DNA of 64,000 bases from Marivirga tractuosa DSM 4126 (GTDB lineage Bacteria > Bacteroidota > Bacteroidia > Cytophagales > Cyclobacteriaceae): positions 3,937,001-4,001,000 of the forward strand of contig NC_014759.1 in assembly GCF_000183425.1 (NCBI RefSeq), written 5' to 3'. Positions 36,302 through 44,228 of the stretch are shown here, piece after piece. The notes below the pieces were generated by a model. That model saw nothing but the letters and a program-made list of their open reading frames with translations. It did not search any database and was not told the DNA's origin. Each line of letters opens with the position of its first letter. Position 1 is the first letter of the stretch. Position numbers and translations under genes: made by a program.

Positions 36302-36991
36302 CTATTCCATATCAAATTTATAACCAACTCCTTTAACAGTAGAAATATAACCATCTCCAACCTTTTCTCTAACTTTACGCACATGAACATCAACTGTTCT
36401 GGCTAATACGTATACATCAGACCCCCAGATGTTTTGCAACAAGTCATCTCTGTTGAAGACTTTATTCGGGTTTTGCGCTAAGAAGTAAAGCAATTCAAAC
36501 TCTTTTTTCGGTAATGATACTTGTTTGCCATCTACAGAAACTGTGTAACTGGTTCTATCGATCGTTAAGCCACCAATTGTAATTTTATTATTGTCTTTTT
36601 GTTTTTTAACATCTCGTCTAAAATAAGCATTAATTCTGCTCATTAAAGCGCGTGGCTTTATGGGTTTGGTAATGTAGTCATCTGCCCCATTTTCAAAAGC
36701 AGCAACTTCGGAATATTCTTCTGAACGAGCGGTCAAGAAAATAATGAATGAATTAGCCGATTCAGGGGTTTCTCTGAGTTGACGGCAGGTTTCCACTCCA
36801 TCTTGATTCGGCATCATGATGTCAAGTAGAATCAATTGAGGTTGAAATTTTTGAGCTTTTTCAACTGCCGTTTTTCCATCTTGAGCTGTTTCTACCTCAT
36901 AGCCTTCTTTTGTGAGGTTATATTCCAATAGCTCTAAAATGTCTGATTCATCATCAACGACAAGCACTTTGTGGCTTTGCTTGTTTCCCAT
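36302..36991 (-). CDS. PhoB/OmpR-family response regulator
   Basis: A 229-residue OmpR/PhoB-type transcription factor. The receiver domain has the acidic pair in VVDDESD, the phosphoacceptor Asp57 in LLDIMMPNQDG, a conserved Thr/Ser in LTARSEE and Lys in ITKPIKP. The winged-helix DNA-binding domain (about residues 135-228) has LPKKEFELLYFLAQNPNKVF and RTVDVHVRKVREKVG. It is the first gene of a regulator-kinase-pseudouridine synthase operon. The target genes are not predictable. Confidence 0.93.
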   Translation of the reverse strand: MGNKQSHKVLVVDDESDILELLEYNLTKEGYEVETAQDGKTAVEKAQKFQPQLILLDIMMPNQDGVETCRQLRETPESANSFIIFLTARSEEYSEVAAFENGADDYITKPIKPRALMSRINAYFRRDVKKQKDNNKITIGGLTIDRTSYTVSVDGKQVSLPKKEFELLYFLAQNPNKVFNRDDLLQNIWGSDVYVLARTVDVHVRKVREKVGDGYISTVKGVGYKFDME

Positions 36992-37102
36992 GGTTATTTG
37001 TATTTTGTTTTAGGCTAAATTCGATAAAAATATTTATAAATTAAGCGATTAAAATGGTAATAACAATTTCTTAATATGGAATTAAACTTAAGGATATATG
37101 CA

Positions 37103-38137
37103 CTATAAAGAATTGAAGTTCTTTTGATAAAATTCCAACATTCTTTTGATATCCCTATCAAATTGTTTTTCAAGTTCTTTTTCGAGTAGTTGCTGATGTC
37201 CAGAATACCGTTTGTATGCAAGTAAATAAGCATTGTTCACATCAATTTCGCTGGTTGAGAATTTTTTATACTTTGGGTTTGTGAACTTTTGATTTTGTAA
37301 ATCCTCCTTAAACTTTTCTATTAAGTAATATTTCTGATTTTCCTTTTCAGTAGTGCTGTAGCCTTCTAGTTCCTGATATAGGCTATCGAATTTTGGCAAG
37401 TAGTTTCTGATGAATTGATTAAGAGCATTTCTGTCTTTAAGCTCAGATATGTATTCTTTATAATCTTGACCATATTCATCCCGATTTTTTTCAAAGAACA
37501 TTTTAGTGAATTCTTGTCCGAAAAAAGAAGCTAGATTCTCATTGAAATCTACACTGTCTTTAATGAATATTTCATCGTGTGTTAATTCATGAAATATTAA
37601 TTCTGCTAATCTTCCATTGCTGTATTGCAATACATTGCTTAATAATGGATCGTTTAGCCAGCCTAAAGTTGACCAGGCGCTTGCAGTTCTTAGCCTAACA
37701 TCGAATCCTTGGTTTTTTAGTTCTTTTTCGAGTTTTAAGGCTTCCTTTTCAATAAAAAAGCCTTTGTAGCTTAATTTTCCTAGCAAAGGAAATTTCCATT
37801 CGTAATTTTCGAGTTTGTAGGGGTAGGCAGCAGTCACTACCCACATCAATTCCTTTCCCTTTTGGTCAAACATTTTCTGGTATTGACTTTCAGAAGAGAA
37901 TCCTATTTCAGATTTGGCAAATGCTTTTACATTTTCAACTAATCTAATTTTAGCTTTTAAGGAATCAGGAAAGGAGGCCTTATTCAAGTACGTATCCAAA
38001 GGCTCAGCATTATACATAATGGAAAACTGGCCTTTAGCTTGTTGCCACCCATATTGTAGTAAATCCCATTTTATGACAACGAACATCATTATGATTGTGA
38101 TTGTCAGCAATAATATTTTGCGAAATATGGACTTCAA
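37103..38137 (-). CDS. Putative aminopeptidase (PF10023-type)
   Basis: A 344-residue predicted metallopeptidase. An N-terminal membrane helix (about residues 5-22) anchors a soluble domain with the zinc motif HELTH near residue 178 (LAELIFHELTHDEIF), followed by NENLASFFGQEF with a likely third ligand. The TASAWSTLGWLNDPLL stretch matches the family. The family is listed as putative aminopeptidases and its substrate is not known. The start overlaps the end of the upstream gene (38134-39264) by four bases, so the two are coupled. Confidence 0.82.
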   Translation of the reverse strand: MKSIFRKILLLTITIIMMFVVIKWDLLQYGWQQAKGQFSIMYNAEPLDTYLNKASFPDSLKAKIRLVENVKAFAKSEIGFSSESQYQKMFDQKGKELMWVVTAAYPYKLENYEWKFPLLGKLSYKGFFIEKEALKLEKELKNQGFDVRLRTASAWSTLGWLNDPLLSNVLQYSNGRLAELIFHELTHDEIFIKDSVDFNENLASFFGQEFTKMFFEKNRDEYGQDYKEYISELKDRNALNQFIRNYLPKFDSLYQELEGYSTTEKENQKYYLIEKFKEDLQNQKFTNPKYKKFSTSEIDVNNAYLLAYKRYSGHQQLLEKELEKQFDRDIKRMLEFYQKNFNSL

Positions 38138-39264
38138 TTATTTTTCTTTATTGGTATAGTTTTAAAAATATTGAAATAAATAGCGTGAGAAAATTCGAAT
38201 ATCCGATTCTTAAAATCCCAATAGGGTTCAAACCTTAGTAGAAGTGTGGAAGATTCACCTATATGAAATTCATTCATTACTCTTAATATTAATAATTTTC
38301 TTTCATCTTCAAAAAATCTTGAATTGGGGTCAGTGCTATAGGACTGATATAATCTGCCGCCTTTATAGGAATAAAAATGATCTCCTTGCCAGTAACTTAG
38401 CATAAAATCACCTATTTCAGTTTCTAAAGTTCCGTTAAGATAATAACCATAACCTTGAGTGTAAGGTAAACGGAATTTCTGACTGTTGTCTATGTAATGT
38501 AAAAAATAGCCTTCCCATTTATGTCCTTTAACAAAACCTGTTTCATATTTTGTATGGTAAGAAGCTCCAAGGGCATTATTGAATCTGGTGACCAATGGTT
38601 CTCCTCGTAAAGCGTCTATTTGCCCTGCACGGTGATACCCTCTGAATTGATAATGAAGACTAGCAGTATTGCCATTCTTTTTCAGAACATCATATTTACT
38701 TACTAGTCCGCCCGAAACTTCTTCCTTAAATGGAGAATCTTGATAGATCATTTTTTCCCAGTTGATCCAGGCATCGAAAAATATTCTTTCGGTATTGTAC
38801 AAATATTGAATGCCATTTTCAGGGGCGTCTATTAATAGTCTTTCAAAATCTTCAAGTGGCTCTAACATGCGATGATGAATTGAACCGTTATAATTCCCAA
38901 ATATTAACTGACTATAATTCCAATCATACAAAACACTAAAGTAAGGTATTGAATAGGTTAGGTTATTGTTCCCAAAATCTTTTTGAAGAAATATACCAGC
39001 TTGAATATTCACTTGTTCGTGAAGTTGATAGCCTATACTTGGTGTAAATCTTGTGCCAAACAAAGTATATCCTTTTACAATTCTATTGAAATATTCATTG
39101 TTTTTATTGAAAGACAGAAATCTTAATGAAAAGCTGAAAGGATCATCTATAGTGCTGTCTTTTTTAATTTTTTGTTCAAAGCCTGTGTTGTCTAATTGAG
39201 CCATCACTGGATTAGCAAAAAAGGCTAAAATAATGATGGAAATACTAATTATTTTGAATTGCAT
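38134..39264 (-). CDS. Exported beta-barrel-like protein of unknown function
   Basis: A 376-residue protein with a clear signal peptide (cleavage near PVMAQ, residues 19-23). The remainder is rich in Tyr, Phe and Asn with alternating strand-like segments, and its final strands (SHAIYFNIFKT) look amphipathic. This suggests an outer membrane beta-barrel, but no known family was recognised. Translational overlap with the aminopeptidase gene suggests they are made together. It could be a porin-like protein; the evidence is composition only. Confidence 0.6.
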   Translation of the reverse strand: MQFKIISISIIILAFFANPVMAQLDNTGFEQKIKKDSTIDDPFSFSLRFLSFNKNNEYFNRIVKGYTLFGTRFTPSIGYQLHEQVNIQAGIFLQKDFGNNNLTYSIPYFSVLYDWNYSQLIFGNYNGSIHHRMLEPLEDFERLLIDAPENGIQYLYNTERIFFDAWINWEKMIYQDSPFKEEVSGGLVSKYDVLKKNGNTASLHYQFRGYHRAGQIDALRGEPLVTRFNNALGASYHTKYETGFVKGHKWEGYFLHYIDNSQKFRLPYTQGYGYYLNGTLETEIGDFMLSYWQGDHFYSYKGGRLYQSYSTDPNSRFFEDERKLLILRVMNEFHIGESSTLLLRFEPYWDFKNRIFEFSHAIYFNIFKTIPIKKNN

Positions 39265-39294
39265 AAAATTTAGTTATAAAGCAAGGCTAAAGCA

Positions 39295-39326
39295 TTTGGC
39301 AATTGTTTCTTTTCCTGCTAAATTCG
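39295..39326 (+). promoter_or_regulatory. Possible promoter of recA
   Basis: TTTG (39295-39298) followed after 20 bases by TAAATTCG (39319-39326), a one-mismatch fit to the Bacteroidota TTTG/TAnnTTTG pattern, 42 bases before the recA start. No LexA/SOS palindrome was recognised. Confidence 0.4.
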
Positions 39327-39367
39327 ATGCAGCAATTTACAAATAAGCCCTATACAAATTATTAAAG

Positions 39368-40399
39368 ATGAGCGAAAAAAGCGAAAAATTAAAAGCATTA
39401 CAACTAACTATTGATAAACTGGACAAAACTTACGGGAAAGGTTCTGTCATGAAGTTGAGTGATGAGAAGGTAGTGGATGTTCCCTCCATTCATACCGGTT
39501 CTTTAGGATTAGACATTGCGTTAGGCATAGGTGGAATTCCAAGAGGAAGAGTAATTGAGGTTTATGGACCTGAATCATCCGGTAAAACCACCTTGGCTAT
39601 GCATTGTATTGCTGAAGCCCAAAAGGCTGGTGGCATGGCTGCGATTATTGATGCTGAGCATGCGTTTGATAAAGCCTATGCTGAGAAATTAGGGATTGAT
39701 ACCGAGAATTTATTGATATCTCAACCTGATAGCGGTGAGCAAGCTTTGGAAATAGCTGAACATTTAATTCGCTCAGGAGCTTTAGATATAGTAGTGATTG
39801 ATTCCGTTGCGGCTTTAGTTCCTAAAGGAGAACTGGAAGGCGAAATGGGGGATAGCAAAATGGGGCTTCAAGCCAGACTAATGTCTCAGGCATTAAGGAA
39901 ATTGACTGGAGCCATAAGCAAAACTGGTTGTTCTTGTATTTTCATTAACCAATTAAGAGAAAAGATTGGTGTGATGTTCGGTAATCCTGAAACAACTACA
40001 GGTGGTAACGCTCTCAAATTTTATGCTTCTGTTCGTTTAGATATCAGAAGAATAGGTAGCATTAAAGAGGGACCTGATAACATCACAGGTAACAGAGTGA
40101 AGGTTAAAGTCGTGAAAAATAAGATGGCACCTCCGTTCAAAGTAGTAGAATTTGACATCATGTATGGGGAAGGAATTTCTAAAGTTGGCGAAATCATTGA
40201 CTTAGGAGTGGAGTTAGAGGTGATAAAGAAAGCAGGTTCTTGGTTCTCTTATATGGACAATAAACTGGGTCAAGGAAGAGATTCTGTGAAATCCTTGATT
40301 TTGGATAATCCGGAACTGATGGAAGAATTGGAAACGAAAATTAGAGCCAAAATTAACGGAGAGGATTTGGAAGAGCAAACTGAAAAAGCTAAAAAGTAG
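39368..40399 (+). CDS. recA: Recombinase RecA
   Basis: RecA forms filaments on single-stranded DNA and drives strand exchange and the SOS response. The 343-residue protein has Walker [10 protein letters not shown] (residues 67-75), [19 protein letters not shown] (Walker B), the loop 2 stretch [26 protein letters not shown] region and a C-terminal domain with many acidic residues. Length and sequence are typical. It is monocistronic with its own terminator 26 bases downstream. Confidence 0.99.
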   Translation: MSEKSEKLKALQLTIDKLDKTYGKGSVMKLSDEKVVDVPSIHTGSLGLDIALGIGGIPRGRVIEVYGPESSGKTTLAMHCIAEAQKAGGMAAIIDAEHAFDKAYAEKLGIDTENLLISQPDSGEQALEIAEHLIRSGALDIVVIDSVAALVPKGELEGEMGDSKMGLQARLMSQALRKLTGAISKTGCSCIFINQLREKIGVMFGNPETTTGGNALKFYASVRLDIRRIGSIKEGPDNITGNRVKVKVVKNKMAPPFKVVEFDIMYGEGISKVGEIIDLGVELEVIKKAGSWFSYMDNKLGQGRDSVKSLILDNPELMEELETKIRAKINGEDLEEQTEKAKK

Positions 40400-40400
40400 A

Positions 40401-40413
40401 CTTAGAATCTAGT
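40401..40413. repeat. Short period-7 repeat of TCTAGAA type
   Basis: CTTAGAA-TCTAGT directly after the recA stop, resembling the units at 18369 and 31606. Confidence 0.5.
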
Positions 40414-40424
40414 AAATAATGATA

Positions 40425-40460
40425 TAAAAAAACAGCTTCTTAAAGGTAGCTGTTTTTTTA
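40425..40460 (+). terminator. Rho-independent terminator after recA
   Basis: A 12-bp stem of seven A plus ACAGCT-type arm (40426-40437) pairs with AGCTG and a T-run (40448-40459). It ends the recA transcript. Confidence 0.92.
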
Positions 40461-40542
40461 TATCCACCTGCATGTAAAATTCATTAAAGCTTAACACAAT
40501 CTGTTAATCTAAAGACTTGTTTTCACGTACATTTATGTGAGA

Positions 40543-41160
40543 ATGAGTCCAGAGCTTTTAAAAAATAAAAATCACTACAAAAATGTGCTGTCCATCATGG
40601 ATAGCACTGAATGGCTGCTGTTTATATCCACTTTTATCAGACGGAAAAATCTCATCACTATAATTTACTGGACATATCTCTTCATCGGATTAGTGGGGGG
40701 TGTTTTTATTCTTTTCGATTACAATTTAGTAACTGTTGAATCCAGGTTTTGGATTATTGGCATAACAGGAGGTTTATTAATCTCCCTATTAGTGAGTCCT
40801 GTTTTGCATGAGCTAATTCAGGTAATATTTTTTAAACTCTATGGTGCGAAGCATGTCAAATTCAAATGGAATTGGAGTCTTTTTCGATTTAATGTGCAAG
40901 CGAATGATTTTACGCTAAGTAAATGGAGATATTACGGAATTTGCTTAGTTACCTTTTCTCTTTTCTCAATTCTACCGTTTCTGTTGGCCTTCTATGCTGA
41001 TGGAGCTATACTTTTCACTTTACTTTCTTTATCCTTTTTTCATGCACTCTATGCCATGAAAGATTTAGCAGTTTGTAGCTATTTATATAAGTTTCCAAAT
41101 TGTTATATTTACAGTTCTGAACAGGATAAGACAGTTTTTTACAAAACATTGCCTAAGTAA
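40543..41160 (+). CDS. DUF3267-like membrane protein with an altered HExxH
   Basis: A 205-residue protein with about four membrane helices, similar to DUF3267 proteins, which are thought to be membrane metalloproteases. The family HExxH motif appears as HELIQ in SPVLHELIQVIFFKLYGAKH (about residue 85), so the second His is replaced by Gln. A His later in the same helix (GAKH) might compensate, or the protein may be inactive. An upstream GTG at 40537 would add two residues; I prefer the ATG at 40543. It is between the recA terminator and a small lipoprotein gene. Confidence 0.7.
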   Translation: MSPELLKNKNHYKNVLSIMDSTEWLLFISTFIRRKNLITIIYWTYLFIGLVGGVFILFDYNLVTVESRFWIIGITGGLLISLLVSPVLHELIQVIFFKLYGAKHVKFKWNWSLFRFNVQANDFTLSKWRYYGICLVTFSLFSILPFLLAFYADGAILFTLLSLSFFHALYAMKDLAVCSYLYKFPNCYIYSSEQDKTVFYKTLPK

Positions 41161-41215
41161 TCGGAACCAGTCTGTACTATTGTCGTTTTCAAGAATAAAT
41201 CTTTATAAAATTGAA

Positions 41216-41617
41216 ATGAAAAATATTTTAAAATTAAGTTTTTTTCTTGTTGCTATCCTATTGGTTAGTTGTACATCAAAAGAGAAGGATATTGAAAAAT
41301 TGAAGTCTGAGACTATTGCTATTCATGATGAAGTAATGCCTAAAATGGATGATATCATGAAATTAAAAAAGGCTTTAAAAGCTAAGAAGGATACTTCTGA
41401 GGACGTTAAGCCAAATCAAGTTCAAGATCTGATATTAGCCTTGGAAGAAGCAGATGAAGCTATGATGAATTGGATGCGAAATTATGATCCCAGAATGGAA
41501 GCTATGTCTGATGAAGAAAAAATAGCGTATTTAAAAAGGCAAAAAAAATCTATTGAAGAGGTAAGCGAGAAAATGAAATTTAGTATTTCAGAAGCTGAAG
41601 CTTTCTTGAATCAGTAA
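41216..41617 (+). CDS. Small coiled-coil lipoprotein
   Basis: A 133-residue lipoprotein: the signal peptide ends at Cys19 (LLVSC), then a highly charged, helical protein rich in Lys, Glu and Met with coiled-coil character. The upstream TTG at 41180 would place 12 extra residues before the signal peptide, so the ATG at 41216 is the start. Similar small proteins next to cytochrome c/SCO genes are known to me in Bacteroidota, but without function. The stop is four bases from the convergent cytochrome c gene. Confidence 0.65.
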   Translation: MKNILKLSFFLVAILLVSCTSKEKDIEKLKSETIAIHDEVMPKMDDIMKLKKALKAKKDTSEDVKPNQVQDLILALEEADEAMMNWMRNYDPRMEAMSDEEKIAYLKRQKKSIEEVSEKMKFSISEAEAFLNQ

Positions 41618-41620
41618 AAT

Positions 41621-42079
41621 TTATTGACAGTTGGAGAGTGATTCTTCAACTGTCTCTATTTCAATCATTCCCTTTTCATTTCCCCAGCTGTTGTAAATGT
41701 ATGTTGAGATTTCAGCTATTTCCAGATTGGTGAGTCTATCTAAGGCAGGCATAGCTTGATTGTAGCTTTTTCCATTTACTGTAATTTCACCTATCATTCC
41801 GTTTTTAATCCCACAAATGCTTCTCGGAATATCCGCTAACATATAATCAGATTTAGCCAGTGGAGGAAATAATTTACCTAGTCCATCTCCCTGCTCTTGA
41901 TGGCAATTGCTACAATGTGTAGTGTAGAGCTGTTTGCCTTGTATCATATACTTAGCAAATTTCTGCATTTTGACATCAGAATAATTTTCAGTTGCAGAGT
42001 TTTTAAATTCTTCATATCTGCCACAAGAAAAGAGCACAAGACTGAAAATTAAAAAAGACAAGAAAACTGAATTATTTCT
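41621..42079 (-). CDS. Monohaem cytochrome c lipoprotein
   Basis: A 152-residue cytochrome c with a lipoprotein signal (lipobox Cys20 in LVLFSC). Haem is attached at C57-S-N-C60-H61, and the axial Met is likely in NQAMPALDRL near residue 120. The last part (EIAEISTYIYNSWGN) is typical of class I c-type domains. I chose the ATG at 42079, which leaves an 8-base overlap with the SCO gene, over an earlier ATG at 42103. The neighbouring SCO protein and HemJ suggest a role with a terminal oxidase, but no oxidase subunit gene is in the window. Confidence 0.85.
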   Translation of the reverse strand, partial: RNNSVFLSFLIFSLVLFSCGRYEEFKNSATENYSDVKMQKFAKYMIQGKQLYTTHCSNCHQEQGDGLGKLFPPLAKSDYMLADIPRSICGIKNGMIGEITVNGKSYNQAMPALDRLTNLEIAEISTYIYNSWGNEKGMIEIETVEESLSNCQ

Positions 42080-42734
42080 CATAAGTAGCCAAAAGTAATT
42101 CAATATCAGTAATTAATTTATCTACTTCCTCAGCACGGGTGCCATCGTAAACACCTCTGATTTTTCTTTCCTTATCTACTAAGACAAATGCTCCGCTATG
42201 TAGATAACCGCCTTCTTCATTTTCATCTTCCATAGCAGTAACCATATATCCTTTTTGACCTAGTTCATAAATGGCTTCTTTTTCTCCTGTCACAAAATTC
42301 CATTTTGGTGCCTTTACTTCTAGTCTTTCAGCAAAATCCTTCAGTAAAGCAACAGTATCATATTCAGGGTCTATGGTGTGGGAAATAATACCAACTTGAT
42401 CATTGTCTTTATAAGCTTGATATACCCTCAACATTTGTTTTTTCATTGTAGGGCAAATAGTTGGACATGAAGTGAAAAAGAAATCGGCTACATATACTTT
42501 TCCTTCAAATGTTCTTGGAGTTACCCAATTACTATCTTGATTCACTAATTTAAAGTCTGGAATTGTATGGTCAACAGTATCGGTTACAGTCTTTCCGTCT
42601 ACCACTTTCTCAATATATTGTTTTCTTCCTAGTACAGGGAACTCTGTCTTTTTATTTTTCTGATTCTCCAGTCCACACGCAGCTAGCGTAAGGGCGATTA
42701 AAGTGAAAAGAAAAGTTGATTTTAAAATCTTCAT
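42072..42734 (-). CDS. SCO1/SenC family protein
   Basis: A SCO-family thioredoxin-fold lipoprotein, 220 residues. SCO proteins insert copper into cytochrome oxidase CuA centres or act as thiol reductants. The lipobox Cys is at position 20 (LTLAAC), and the copper ligands are Cys90 and Cys94 in CPTIC together with His179 in GGYLHSGAF. The gene is translationally linked to the cytochrome c gene (eight-base overlap). Its 5' flank, within 8 bases of the start codon, is a perfect ten-unit heptamer repeat that extends up to the HemJ stop codon. Confidence 0.92.
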   Translation of the reverse strand: MKILKSTFLFTLIALTLAACGLENQKNKKTEFPVLGRKQYIEKVVDGKTVTDTVDHTIPDFKLVNQDSNWVTPRTFEGKVYVADFFFTSCPTICPTMKKQMLRVYQAYKDNDQVGIISHTIDPEYDTVALLKDFAERLEVKAPKWNFVTGEKEAIYELGQKGYMVTAMEDENEEGGYLHSGAFVLVDKERKIRGVYDGTRAEEVDKLITDIELLLATYEK

Positions 42735-42742
42735 TTATAAAA

Positions 42743-42812
42743 GAATTATGAATTATGAATTATGAATTATGAATTATGAATTATGAATTATGAATTATGA
42801 ATTATGAATTAT
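42743..42812. repeat. Perfect heptamer tandem repeat (GAATTAT)10
   Basis: Seventy bases made of ten identical GAATTAT units (ATAATTC on the coding strand of the flanking genes). The final unit supplies the stop codon of the hemJ-like gene (TTA at 42809-42811, read as TAA). The array ends eight bases before the ATG of the SCO gene, so it occupies the whole 5' region between the two. There are no spacers, so it is not a CRISPR. A change in unit number would change the distance between any promoter or ribosome site and the SCO start. Confidence 0.97.
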
Positions 42813-43342
42813 CTTTTTTCTCTAAGTGCTTTATAGATTTTAATAGCTGCCATAAGCAGTATTCCAAAACTTATGAAGCCAAGGGTTCCCCAAATCCAGT
42901 TGAGTTCATTTTTAAGTACTATTAAGAATACTACGGCAACCAGAAAAAGAGTTGCTACTTCATTCCAAATTCTTAACTGAGTAGAACTATATTTGATTTC
43001 TCCTTTTTGAAGCTTTTTATAAATGTAATGACAAGAGAAGTGGTATAGGTAAAGAAAAAAAACGAAAGTTAGCTTGATGTGCATAAATGGCTGCTGCAAC
43101 CAGAAGGGTTGGAGGATCAATAAACTACTAGCTAAAATCAACGTAATAATAGCCGAAGGCCATGTAATGACTTTCCATAAAAGTCTGGCCATTTTGCTGA
43201 GCTGATTATGTAAAATCGATTTTTCTGGCTCCGTTTTTTGAAGTGCCTCTGTCTGATAAATAAAAAGTCTGACAATATAAAATAATCCTGCAAACCATGT
43301 GACTACAAAAATAATATGCAAAGATTTAAGGTATAAATACAT
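42809..43342 (-). CDS. hemJ: HemJ-like protoporphyrinogen oxidase
   Basis: A 177-residue four- to five-helix membrane protein of the HemJ family, which oxidises protoporphyrinogen IX in haem synthesis and is unrelated to HemG and HemY. It has the opening YLKSLHIIFVVTWFAGLFYI with a conserved His (position 9), RLLWKVITWPSAIITLI, HIKL in the third helix and LRIWNEVATLFLVAVVFLIVL near the end. The length is typical. It stands upstream of SCO and cytochrome c genes, a respiratory context that fits haem supply. Confidence 0.8.
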   Translation of the reverse strand: MYLYLKSLHIIFVVTWFAGLFYIVRLFIYQTEALQKTEPEKSILHNQLSKMARLLWKVITWPSAIITLILASSLLILQPFWLQQPFMHIKLTFVFFLYLYHFSCHYIYKKLQKGEIKYSSTQLRIWNEVATLFLVAVVFLIVLKNELNWIWGTLGFISFGILLMAAIKIYKALREKR

Positions 43343-43436
43343 ATTTTGATATTTCGAATTTCAGCTTTTATTGAATATGGGAACATAATTTCCTAATGCA
43401 AAAGTAATCAAAATGAACTTAAATTTGTTTAGTTCC

Positions 43437-43455
43437 GTAAAGTATAACACTTTAC
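43437..43455. promoter_or_regulatory. Palindrome in front of the Crp/Fnr-family gene
   Basis: A perfect inverted repeat GTAAAGT-ataac-ACTTTAC, 7-bp arms with a 5-base spacer, 39 bases before the start codon of the Crp/Fnr-family regulator. The size and symmetry suit a dimeric regulator, so autoregulation is plausible. It is not the standard CRP half-site TGTGA. Confidence 0.5.
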
Positions 43456-43494
43456 TAACTAACATTATCTAATTAAGCTTTAATTAAAAAACCG

Positions 43495-44175
43495 ATGTCA
43501 GATTCCTCGCAATTATGGTATTTCGAAAATGTTGATCTGTTCAATGTGCTTTGTCCTCACAAAATTAAGGGTCTTGAAGATGATCATCCAATGACTAAAT
43601 TCAAGAAGGATGAATTTGTGTATTTTCCTGAGCAGGTATCAAATCATATTTATATGATAGCAGAGGGGAGAATTAAGATCGGATCGTATTTGGAAGATGG
43701 CAAGGAATCGGTGAAAGCTATTTTAAGTAAAGGGGAGATTTTTGGTGAGCTAGCTTTAACGGGTGAGGAAAAAAGACAAGACTTTGCGCAAGCTATGGAT
43801 AGTGAGACGATTATATGTCCTATGACACTTGATGATATGAAGAATTTAATGGCTAATAACCAGCCCTTAAGTTTTAAAATGATGAAACTAATTGGCTTGC
43901 GATTACGCAAAACTGAAAGAAGATTAGAGTCCTTAGTGTTCAAGGATGCACGAACTAGAATAATAGAGTTCCTTAGGGATGAAGCCAATGAGAAAGGAAA
44001 GAAAATAGGCTTTGAAATGATGATTCCTAGTCATCTCACTCATAAAGATATAGCTGCTTTAACGGGAACATCACGCCAAACCGTCACAACGATTTTGAAT
44101 GAGTTAAGAGAGAAAAATATCATCAATTTTGACAGACGGAAAATTCTAATCCGTGATATGGAACTATTGGCATAA
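43495..44175 (+). CDS. Crp/Fnr family transcription regulator
   Basis: A 226-residue regulator with a cyclic-nucleotide-binding-type sensor domain (about residues 18-140, with VYFPEQVSNHIYMIAEGRIKIG and ILSKGEIFGELALTG) and a C-terminal winged helix-turn-helix (LTHKDIAALTGTSRQTVTTILNELR). The sensor domain lacks the Arg/Ser pair typical of cAMP binding, so the ligand is not clear, and no Fnr-type N-terminal Cys cluster is present. A palindrome upstream is a candidate operator. It is divergent from hemJ and the cytochrome cluster, which it might control. Confidence 0.88.
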   Translation: MSDSSQLWYFENVDLFNVLCPHKIKGLEDDHPMTKFKKDEFVYFPEQVSNHIYMIAEGRIKIGSYLEDGKESVKAILSKGEIFGELALTGEEKRQDFAQAMDSETIICPMTLDDMKNLMANNQPLSFKMMKLIGLRLRKTERRLESLVFKDARTRIIEFLRDEANEKGKKIGFEMMIPSHLTHKDIAALTGTSRQTVTTILNELREKNIINFDRRKILIRDMELLA

Positions 44176-44203
44176 AAAAAGGAAGCACTTTTCAGGCTCC
44201 CTT
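44174..44203 (-). terminator. Terminator of the CHASE2/FecR-like operon
   Basis: On the minus strand AAGGGAGC (44203-44196) pairs with GCTTCCTT (44186-44179) with one G-U pair, followed by a T-run (44178-44174). It overlaps the stop codon of the convergent Crp/Fnr-family gene. Minus-strand genes upstream end at 44229. Confidence 0.7.
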
Positions 44204-44228
44204 CTTTAGTTTAGTTTTGGTTATAATG

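Noticed and set aside
34483..36991. True phosphate-responsive PhoBR pair
   Set aside because: The proteins resemble PhoB/PhoR but no pst or phosphatase genes are nearby, so no gene symbols were given.
37015..37233. 72-codon minus-strand frame at the aminopeptidase end
   Set aside because: Overlaps the aminopeptidase gene in another frame and extends into AT-rich spacer; not conserved-looking.
42743..42812. Possible CRISPR array
   Set aside because: The ten units are contiguous with no spacers, only 7 bases long, and no cas gene is nearby. It is a microsatellite.
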